From JBCCGG01 sp039029395 (GTDB lineage: Bacteria; Pseudomonadota; Alphaproteobacteria; Kiloniellales; JAKSDN01): 64,000 bases of DNA. The position numbers were made by a program, and so were the translations under genes. Numbering within the stretch: the stretch's first letter is position 1; each line of letters opens with the position of its first letter. The notes beneath the pieces were generated by a model. That model was not told the DNA's origin and did not search any database. It saw only the letters and a list, made by a program, of their open reading frames with translations. Location of the stretch: contig JBCCGG010000002.1 in NCBI GenBank assembly GCA_039029395.1, forward strand, positions 62,001-126,000, read 5' to 3'. Positions 41,408-50,700 of this stretch are shown in pieces.

Positions 41408-43465
41408 ATGACACCCCTGCCCCGGCTACTCAAGCGAGCCTTCCTGAGCGACCACCTGGCGGAGGCTTGCCGCACCCTCGGTGAGGGTTGGGCGGCCGCC
41501 GTGGTGGCCGAGGGTAAGACTCTTGCCGCGGCCGGCGCCGAGATGCTTACGCCCGACAGCGAGGACTGCCTTACCCAGCCGCTTCCGGTCGGCGGCGAGA
41601 CCGCCGGCCATCTGCTCCTGCGCGGGCCGTCAGGAGACATGGAGAGCCTGCGCCCGGCGGCCGCGCTTCTGGCCCAAGGAATCGCCGCCCTGGCCGAGGC
41701 GGCCGAGGCCCGCCGGGCCGTCACCGGCGAGGCGCTCGAGGCCTATCGGGAGCTCTCCTTGCTGTACCGGGCGACGGTCACCCTGAACCAATCGCTCGAC
41801 CAGGGCGAGGTGGCACGTGCGCTCCTGGCCGAAGTCCGAAAGGAGGGCGACGACAGCCATTGGGGCGCAGTGCTGGTCGGCGACGGCCAGGGTTTCTCTC
41901 TGCTCGACAGCTTCGGCGCACCGGCGCAAGAGGTGCTGGAGGCCGTGCTTAAGAGCCAGCTGTTCCGCGAGATCGTCCAGTCCGAAAAAGGCGAGGTCAT
42001 GAACGAGCTGGCCGCCGATGGACGTTGGGACGCCGAGACCCCGACCCTGGCCCGGCTGCTGATCATGCCGCTAATCGCTCACGAGCGCTGTACCGGCGCC
42101 TTGGTGCTGGGCAGCGGCGAGCGCGCCCAGGAGTTCACCGCCGGAGACCTCAAGCAGGCCTATGCCCTGGCGACGATCGCGGCAACCGTGCTCTACAACG
42201 CGCGGCTTTACGAAGAAGTCGTGGAGGCCCGAAACTTCAACGAGAGCATCCTGGAGAATTTGAGCAACGGGGTCATCACGCTGAACCTCCTCTTGGGCGT
42301 GACCAAGACCAACGCCGCAGCGAGACGTATTTTGCGACTTGAGCAGCAGCCGCTCGTCGGCAGCCCGATCAGCAACCTCCTCGGCAGCGAGAACGCTTGG
42401 TTGCTTCAACCGTTGTCGAACGGACGAATCGCAGAAGACGGCGTCCATTGGGCCGACCGGGACATCGTCCTGAAGGGCGGCGCCAGGGTCACGGTCAACC
42501 TCTCGGTGGTGCCCCTGCGCAACGTGGAGCAGCAGCAGATCGGCTACATGATGGTGCTTGAGGACATCACCCGGGAAAAGCGCATCAAGGGCACCATGGC
42601 GCGCTTTATGTCCGAGCGCGTGGTCGAGAAGCTCATGGACGCAGACGAGTCGGTGCTCGGCGGCACGGCTCAGGACGTGACGATTCTGTTCTCGGACATC
42701 CGCAACTTCACTGGTCTTTCGGAGCTGATGAGCGCGCCCCAAATGGTCGAGACGCTCAACGACTACTTTACCGACATGGTCGACGTGGTGTTCGAGCATG
42801 GCGGCACGCTCGACAAGTTCATCGGCGACGCCATCATGGCGGTCTTCGGTGCGCCCTTCGTGACCCCGGAGGATCCGGACAAGGCGGCCAATGCGGCGAT
42901 TGAGATGATGGCACGCCTCGAGCACTTCAACGGCAAGCAGACTCGCCGCGATGCGCCCAGCTTGGATATGGGCATCGGTATCAACAGCGGTACGGTGGTC
43001 GCCGGGACGATCGGCTCGCCAAGGCGCATGGATTACACGGTTATCGGCGACCAGGTGAATCTGGCCTCGCGAATCGAAGCCGCCAACAAGTTCTATGGCA
43101 CCAAGATCCTGGTCAGCGAGCACACAGCGAAGAAATTCAGCCGGGACTATCGGATCCGCGAGGTCGATTCCATCAAGGTCGCGGGCCGCCAAGCGCCCGT
43201 GGCGGTGTTCGAAGTGCTGGACTACCACACCGAGACCTCCTTCCCTGCCATGGAGGAGGTCATCCAGGCCTACCGGGAAGGGCTGCGCCACTATCGCCGG
43301 CGCGCCTGGAAGGAGGGCGCAAGTTTCTTTGCCGAAGCATTGCAAGCGAACCCCAACGATCGCCCGACCCAGATCTTCCTACACCGCTGTTGGACCTACG
43401 CCGCGCAGCCGCCGGATGAGTCTTGGTCCGGCGTGACGGAATTGCGGGCCTCGCCGGATGCCTAG
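41408..43465 (+). CDS. Class III adenylate/guanylate cyclase with GAF and PAS domains
   Basis: This 685-residue soluble protein has an N-terminal region of about 115 residues, a GAF-like domain (about 118-275), a PAS domain (about 280-400) and a class III cyclase domain (about 415-600). The metal-binding aspartates are seen in ILFSDIRNFTGLSE and FIGDAIMAVFG, and transition-state residues near NLASRIEAANK. A C-terminal stretch of about 80 residues (YREGLRHYRRRAWKEGASFF) looks TPR-like. Substrate (ATP or GTP) cannot be read with certainty. It is the likely output of the upstream kinase/CheY pair. Confidence 0.9.
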   Translation: MTPLPRLLKRAFLSDHLAEACRTLGEGWAAAVVAEGKTLAAAGAEMLTPDSEDCLTQPLPVGGETAGHLLLRGPSGDMESLRPAAALLAQGIAALAEAAEARRAVTGEALEAYRELSLLYRATVTLNQSLDQGEVARALLAEVRKEGDDSHWGAVLVGDGQGFSLLDSFGAPAQEVLEAVLKSQLFREIVQSEKGEVMNELAADGRWDAETPTLARLLIMPLIAHERCTGALVLGSGERAQEFTAGDLKQAYALATIAATVLYNARLYEEVVEARNFNESILENLSNGVITLNLLLGVTKTNAAARRILRLEQQPLVGSPISNLLGSENAWLLQPLSNGRIAEDGVHWADRDIVLKGGARVTVNLSVVPLRNVEQQQIGYMMVLEDITREKRIKGTMARFMSERVVEKLMDADESVLGGTAQDVTILFSDIRNFTGLSELMSAPQMVETLNDYFTDMVDVVFEHGGTLDKFIGDAIMAVFGAPFVTPEDPDKAANAAIEMMARLEHFNGKQTRRDAPSLDMGIGINSGTVVAGTIGSPRRMDYTVIGDQVNLASRIEAANKFYGTKILVSEHTAKKFSRDYRIREVDSIKVAGRQAPVAVFEVLDYHTETSFPAMEEVIQAYREGLRHYRRRAWKEGASFFAEALQANPNDRPTQIFLHRCWTYAAQPPDESWSGVTELRASPDA

Positions 43466-43603
43466 CGACCCAGTCGTCGCAGAACGCGGTCTGACCTGAT
43501 TCGAAGCGACTTGGACCGCAACCGGCCGCTCGCCGTCGCCGTTGTCCGTCTGGCCTCTGTACTCGTCGTCGCCGCGCCATCCATGAGAAACGGTGCCGCT
43601 TTA

Positions 43604-44200
43604 TCACTCCAGCGAAAGCGCCCGCAGACGGTTGTTCGCGGCGGTGAAGCCGGAGAGCGAGAATTGGACGTCGAAGATCTGGCTGTTCTTTTCCAGGGTC
43701 AGTGTCACCGTTAGAATGGCGCCCCTGCGCAAGGCGGCGAGGTCGTCGGCGGACACCTGGTGCCGCCCGATACACCCGGAATCAATGCAGGTTCGGTAAG
43801 GAAAGCGGCGCGCCTCGCCCTCGTCGATACGATAGGTTAAGTCGTTGGTCAGCAAGACTCCCAAGGGAGTCAGGACGATCATGTGGAGTTCGTTCTCTTG
43901 GAAGACGAGCTCGACCTGCATGAGGCGGGCGTTGGTCTCATTGGAGGCAAGGCTCTGGACCATCCAGCACAGCTGCTCTCCGCCATCTTGCCGAAGGCAG
44001 CGCACCTGCCATTCCCGATAGGTCTCGACGATCGAACTGGGGGCGTCCGACGTCACCGTCCCAGAATCGGTGGCCTCTTGGGCTGCGGACCCGGCGGTTG
44101 AAAGGCCCAAGATCAGCAATCCCAAGAAAGCCGTAGCGAGCAACCTTGGGCAGGCCCAATCCGTTCCGGCCTTACCGCGCATCATATGTCCCCACAACAT
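43604..44200 (-). CDS. Invasion-associated locus B (IalB)-family periplasmic protein
   Basis: This 198-residue exported protein has a signal peptide ending AGSAAQ (about residue 40) and an IalB domain: YREWQVRCLRQDGGEQLCWM and the later RFPYRTCIDSGCIGR, with two cysteine pairs likely to form disulfides. IalB-like proteins are common in alphaproteobacteria; most are of unknown function despite the name. AAGGAG lies 4-5 nt before ATG 44200. An alternative ATG is five codons in. Confidence 0.88.
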   Translation of the reverse strand: MLWGHMMRGKAGTDWACPRLLATAFLGLLILGLSTAGSAAQEATDSGTVTSDAPSSIVETYREWQVRCLRQDGGEQLCWMVQSLASNETNARLMQVELVFQENELHMIVLTPLGVLLTNDLTYRIDEGEARRFPYRTCIDSGCIGRHQVSADDLAALRRGAILTVTLTLEKNSQIFDVQFSLSGFTAANNRLRALSLE

Positions 44201-44748
44201 TTCTCTCCTTATCGCTCCCTAACGAGGCCTCCCTCGCACATTTTGACGCCCATTGGAAGCCTGCCGGCCTACCGGCTAGACTCGCTGTGCCTGCCAGCCG
44301 CCGGGCTATCCTGGCCCCGGTCGTGGGTCGCCGCAAAGGGCGGCGGGGTCGACCCTGTTCGCGGTGCGCAACCATCCGGCCCTGTGCGTCGCCATTGCGC
44401 CATTCTCAATCTACCAAGCGGAAACGGGGGACAGGACACACAAAGTGGCCGACAATTTCCATTGGTAGCCTGGCGGCGAGGCTTAAATTTAATAGGAATT
44501 GTCGCTTCTCAAGGTTCCAAGGCGCATCGCCTTCGGCTATCGTAAACACGGGGCACAGGGGGGTGCTCAGGGGAATATCGGTTCAAACTGTGGTCGCGAC
44601 GAGCGCCGGAATGGGAAGCATGGGCCGTCTGAGTCGGCGGCTTTCGAGCCGCTGGGTCAAGCGATGCAGAGGCGCGCTCCTCCTATCCGGAGGGGTGAGA
44701 CCTTGACCGCGATAGCCACGATAGATGTGCCTCGATAGGAATCACCTT
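44201..44748. other. Intergenic region upstream of the giant autotransporter
   Basis: About 550 bp between divergent genes. It contains an AT-rich patch (TTAAATTTAATAGGAATT near 44484) and a 6-bp hairpin with a TTCG loop at 44637-44652 about 100 nt before the autotransporter start. No gene is supported. Confidence 0.5.
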
Positions 44749-47700
44749 ATGCGAACAATTTTTCCTATCGGCGGAATTTTTTCGTTTTTTCCTCTGCTCT
44801 GTCTATTAGCAGTTCTTGGCGTGCCCAACGAAGCCACGGCACAGTGCACCTTAATCCAGGACGGCCTTCTTACCAGAGTAACCTGCAGCGGCAATGTGAC
44901 TGAACCGCTGCCCCTACAAGCGCAGGCCACACAATTTGCTTCTGCCTTCGCGACCTACGACAACATCACCACGCCGGGTTTTTTCGGAACAGACACCTTT
45001 AACCCGACCGTCTTCGTCCGCGTGGGCCGGCCGGGTGGTAGCAATGCAAATCCCACTATTGTTGACTCAGTGACCCTGCGCTTTCGGCCCTCCGTGCCCG
45101 GCGAAGCCGCGCCTTTCGAAATTCAGTGGATCGCTCCGAATATTGGCGAGGAGTTTGCACCGATTTTTGTGGCCACGAATCCTATCGGTGGCGCAAATGG
45201 CTCGGGAAACGGCGGTCAGGCGGGCATAAATGGCGGCACTGCCGGTGCCCCCATGCTTGTTTTGATTGACAACACGAGCATCACCTCCGAGTTCACCTCG
45301 GCCATCAAAATCCTCGGCATGTCCGGGGTTGGGGGTAACGGCGGTACAGGCAGGAACAATGCGCAGCTTTCCTTCGGTGGCGACGGCGGCAGAGGCGGCT
45401 CAGGTACCACAGTCCAAGTCGAATTCGACACGGTCACCGCCAGGACAAACTACGGCGACGACGCGGTTGTGATCATAAGCAGCCTGGGCTCCGACGGGGG
45501 GAACGGTGGCGCCGGGATCACAACCCTGATCTCGCGTATCGAATCGGTCGGCGGCAGAGGCGGCGATGGCGGTCGCGGGCAAGATGTCACCGTAACCATT
45601 GAAGGCGGTCTGGAAATCGAGGGTACTGGCGATTCAATCGGCCTTTTCGTCAGCAGCGAAGGCGGTGCGGGCGGCAGAGGCGGCAACGGTGTCGCCGACC
45701 ATATTCTGGCGAAATCGACCGCCGGGAACGGGGGTGCCGGTGGCGACGGTGGTATCGTCACCATTAGGTCCGTGGATAACGCACCGATTAAGATCCGAAC
45801 CGTCAATGAAACCGCCATCTTGGCCGAGAGTATTGGCAATCCGGGCGCCGACGGCGGCCAAGGCCAGCGCTGCTGCACGACCGCGACCAGTAACGGCGGA
45901 AATGGCGGCGAGGGCGGAGACGGCGACCTGGTCTCCCTTTCGCTGGGCAACAATGTGGATATCGCGACGGAAGGCGAAGAAGCTTTCGGCATTCTCGTCA
46001 GAAGCTATGGCGGCGACGGCGGAGACGGCGGTAGCGGCGCGGGCGGTTCGACAGGACGCGGCGGTGCCGGTGCCGGTTCCGGTCCTGCGGGCGATCTGGA
46101 GGTCTCCGGCGGCGGCAGCATCTCGACGATGGAAGAAAGCTCCTCCGCGATCCTCGCCCAGTCGGTCGGCGGCTTCTCCGGGGATGCCGGTTCCGCCACC
46201 GGCGGGATCGTGACCTATGGTGGCAGCACGGAGAGCGCCGGTGGCGGGGGTTCCGTGACGATCGTTTGGAACAACTCCGAAGCCGGTGACGGACTCGTCA
46301 GCACGAATGGGGCCTATGCCGACGCCTTCTTTGCCCAAAGCCAAGGCGGCGGCGGCGGAAAGGGCGCTCAGGGGAGCGGAATTGTCGACATAGGGTCGGA
46401 CGGTTCGGCCGGCGGCGACGGTGGCCCCGTCAGCGTTACCTTGGGCGACCTGGTGGTCATTACCCACGGCAATGGCGCTGACGGCATCAATGCGGCATCG
46501 ATTGGTGGCGGTGGCGGCGATGCCGGCGCCTCCACGCAATCCCTGGTCGGGATCGGCGGGTCAGGTGCTGCAGGCGGCAATGGTGGCCAGGTCACGGTCG
46601 TCAACGAAGCCGACATCTTCACCGAGGGCGAAGACGCGGTCGGGATCTTGGCCCAAAGCGTGGGGCTCGGGGGCGGCTCCGGAGATTCGGTCGTGGGAAT
46701 TGTCGCCATCGGCGGGGATGGCGGCGGCGGCGGCGACGGCGGCACGGTCACGGTCACCAACGGCGGTAGTATTGCGACGGAACAGGATGATGCCGTGGGC
46801 GTGCTGGTGAGCAGCACCGGCGGCGGCGGTGGGCGCGGATCCTCTGCCACGGCGATCGACGTTGGCTTCTCCCAGGCCGTCGGAGGGTCGGGCGATACGG
46901 GCGGGTCCGGCGGTGATGTCAGTTACTTCAGTACCGGTAACGCCCCAAGCATCACAACGGCGGGAGACTTCGCCGGCGGCGTGGTTGTCTCCAGCCTCGG
47001 CGGCGGCGGCGGGCGGTCCGGCAACACCGTGTCCGTTGCGGCAAACGTCCTGCCCCTTTCGGTCGCGCTCGCGGTCGGCGGCGACGGTGCCGCCGGCGGA
47101 AGCGGCGGCACGGCTTTGCTGGAGTTCGACGGCAATGTGGAAACGGTTGGCGATAACTCGCCCGGCCTTTTCGCTTCCTCCGAGGGCGGCGGCGGCGGTC
47201 AGACCGGCAGCACCATCGCGACCGCCAATGCGCCGGGGCTCTCCGTCAGCTTGGCCATGGGCGGCAGCGGCGGCCCCGGTGGTGACGGCGGCCGGGTCAC
47301 GTTGACCAAGAGCGATCAGGCCGGTGGCGGAGTGATCGCCACCAAACAGAACAACTCTCCCGGCGTCACCGCACAGTCTCTCGGCGGCGGCGGGGGCGAC
47401 AGCGGCCTGGTCGTCGGCGGCGCCGTCGTCTCCTGGCAGAGCATCTCACTAAGCCTCGGCGGCAGCGGCGGCGACGGCGGCAGGGGTGAGGACGTTACTG
47501 TGGAGAGTGCTGGGTCTATCACCACGCGGGGGGAGAACTCGAGCGGGATAGTCGCCTCCTCCGTGGCCCGCGGCGGCGGCAGCGCCAAGGCGGTGATCAG
47601 CGGTGCGGCGATTTCCTCAGCCGGCACCTTCTCCCTGAGCCAAGGTGCAAGTGGCGGGGAAGGTGGCGCGGCCGGAAAGGTGACAGTCACCTCTAGCGAC

Positions 47701-50700
47701 CTGATCGAAACCCACGGCGATCTGTCCGACGGCATCTTCGCCCAGAGCGTCGGCGGTGGCGGTGGATCCGGCAGCGCTACGATCGCGGCAGGCACCATTT
47801 CCGTCGGAAGCGTCGGCGTTACCCTGGGCGGCGACGGCGGGTCCGGTGGGTCCGGTGACGACGTGAGCGTGACCGCCACCGGCGACATCTCCACAATGGG
47901 TGCCCAGAGCGCGGGGATCAGCGCCACCAGCTCCTCCACCGGTGGCGGCAGCGGCGGCCTGCATTTTTCCGGCGATCTCATTGTGGGCGGATCTTTGGAT
48001 TTGGCTTTGGGCTCGGCCGGCGGCGCCGGCGGCACGGCCGGCAACGTGGTCGTCGCCAGCAGCGGCGACATCTCCACCGGTGGCCAGAAATCGGCGGCTA
48101 TCTCGGCCATGAGCCTCGGCGGCGACGGCGGCGACGGCGGCATCTCCGCCGCCTTCAATCTTGTCTCTTTGGAAAGCGTGACGGTGACGGTCGGCGGCGA
48201 CGGCGGCAACGCTGGACGGGCCGGAAACGTCGAGGTCACGAACGAAGGGTCTCTCAAGACCGTGGAGCTCAACTCGCCGGGGATCGAGGCCATCAGCTCC
48301 GGCGGCGACGGCGGATCCGGTGGCTTGGCGTTCCAAGGCGGCATCCAAACCGGTGCTGAGGATGCGGCCAGCTACTTTGTCCCACTGCAGGTGGACGTTT
48401 CCGTCGCGATCGGGGGCGACGGCGGCGCGGGTGCCCAATCGGGGACCGTCAAGGTCACCAACAACGGCGGGATCGAAACGACTGACTTTGGCTCGATCGC
48501 TATTCTTGCCTCCAGCCAGGGCGGCGGCGGCGGCACGGGCGGCAGCGTTTGGACGGGGGTCCTGGATGCCGGCCAGACGGGAAAGCAGACCAATGTCAAC
48601 GTCAACCTCGCGGTGGGCGGTGACGGAGGCAATGGCGGCAAGGCCGACAGCGTTTCGGTCGCCAACACAGCACCGGTGACGACCCTAGGCAATGAGGCGA
48701 TCGGTATTTTCGCGCAAAGCGTTGGCGGCAGTGGCGGAATCGGCGGCTCGAACTTCAACATCCTCGCCACCTCTAACAGCGATAGCCAAGCCATCAATCT
48801 CGACTTCCAGCTTGGTGGCGCCGGTGGCGACGGCGCCGAAAGCGCAGACGTCATGGTCAGCAATAGCGGGGCGATCTCGACCTCGGGCGGCGATGCCAGC
48901 GCGATTTACGCGCAGAGCGTTGGCGGCAATGGCGGCCGCGGCGGCAACTCTGCAAACATGTCCTTGAACCTAGACACCAAGCTACTGACGACAACGGGCT
49001 TGACCGCCAGCGGCGGTGATCTGGAGTTTGCGGAGATCGAACGCGGAGTAACGAGCCAGGAGCCACCGAAAAAAAAGTACAACATCGATGCGAGTATCTT
49101 GATCGGTGGCGCCGGGGGTGGCGGCGCCCACGGCGAGAGCGTGACCGTCGAGAACGCAGGTCAGCTCACCACGGAAAGCGACGGCGCTTGGGGCATTTTT
49201 GCTCAAAGCATCGGAGGCAACGGTGGCGAAGGCGGCTCGGCGGCCGCCACCTCCCTTTCCTGGTCGGGCCTCTGCGGTGTCAACGTCACGACCTATCTCT
49301 GCGCCCTCGACAAGAAGAGCGAGAATCCCGAGAAAGAGGTTGAGATCGAGTACAGCTTCGAGGTGAACGTCGGTGGCAGCGGCGGTAGCGCTGCCGACGG
49401 CGGCACGGTCAAGGTCACCAACGAAGCCAGCATCGTTACAGAAGGGGCGGCAGCCGATGCCATCTCGGCGCAGAGCGTCGGCGGAGGCGGTGGCGATGGC
49501 GGTAAGGGTGGCAGCGATGGCTTTGGTCTCTGGACCTCCGATGAGACTGCCAAAGAGCTCGAAGAGTACTACGATCTCGTATCGAGTGACCCCTTTTCCG
49601 ACCTCAAACCGAACAGTTTCGAGGTTTCGATCGGCGGCAATGGCGGTGCGTCGGGCAACGGCGCATCGGTCGAGGTCCTCAATACCGAATCGCTAAAGAC
49701 GTTTGGTCAAGAAGCCTATGGCATTGATGCCCAGAGCGTCGGCGGCGGCGGCGGCAGCGGCGGTAAGGCCGGTGCCAGCTGGACCTACAGCATCGTGGTT
49801 GGCGGCACCGGCAGCGGGGGCGGTGACGGAGGCAAGGTCACGGTGGAGAACAGCGGCGGCATCGAGACTAGCGGTTATAGCAGCATCGGCATTCACGCAC
49901 AGAGCGTCGGCAAGGGCGGCGGCAACGGCGGCAATTTCGAAGCCGCCTTCTCTTGGCTTTCTTGGGAGATCCCGATCGGGCTCGTGGTCACGGCGGGCGG
50001 CGAATCCGGCGACGGCGGCGACGGCGGCGACGTGCTGGTCAAGAGCAATGGGGCGATCACCACCATCGGCGAGAACGCCCACGGTATCTGGGCCCAATCG
50101 GTCGGCGGCAGCGGCGGCTCGAAAGGTGTGGGCACTTTCGGCCTCGTGGACCTCAGCGCTGGCGATTATTACGCAGGCAATGTCGGTGGAACCGGCAGCG
50201 GGGGCAGCGTCAAGGTCGAGGTTGGCGCGCCAATTTCCGTGTCCGGCCAAGGGGCCCTCGGTGTCTTCGCCCAGAGCGTCGGCGGTCCGGACGAGAAGAA
50301 CGCCAGAGACATCGCCAGCGATGTCACGATCATGATCGACGCGGACGTCAGCGGTTCGGGACCGGAAGGCCGTGCCATCGTCGCCCAAAGCGTCGGCGGA
50401 GCCGGAAACGGCACGATCACCGTCGATGTCGCAGAGGGCGTCACGGTTTCCAGCGCGTCCGACGGCTACGAGACCATGACGATCTACAACGGGAACGACG
50501 AAAGTGTCATCAACAACAAAGGCCTGATCACGCGCCCGGACGGCAATCCCTTTGAACAAGACGAACAGGGCTACACCATACTTGCCCTGAACACGGAAGG
50601 CCTGACCATCCACAACGAGGGGACCATCCACGGCTCGATCCGCTTTTTCGAAGGTGCCAAGGGCTCGATACTAAATCTGGATGGTGGCCTGCTTGAGCTT

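Noticed and set aside
42071..43345. 424-codon minus frame
   Set aside because: It is antisense to the class III cyclase, which has all its catalytic motifs on the plus strand.
45450..50631. Several Pro-rich minus frames and Ala/Arg-rich plus frames inside the autotransporter
   Set aside because: The PPSPPSPP-type strings are antisense or shifted readings of the GGxGG repeats, not genes.
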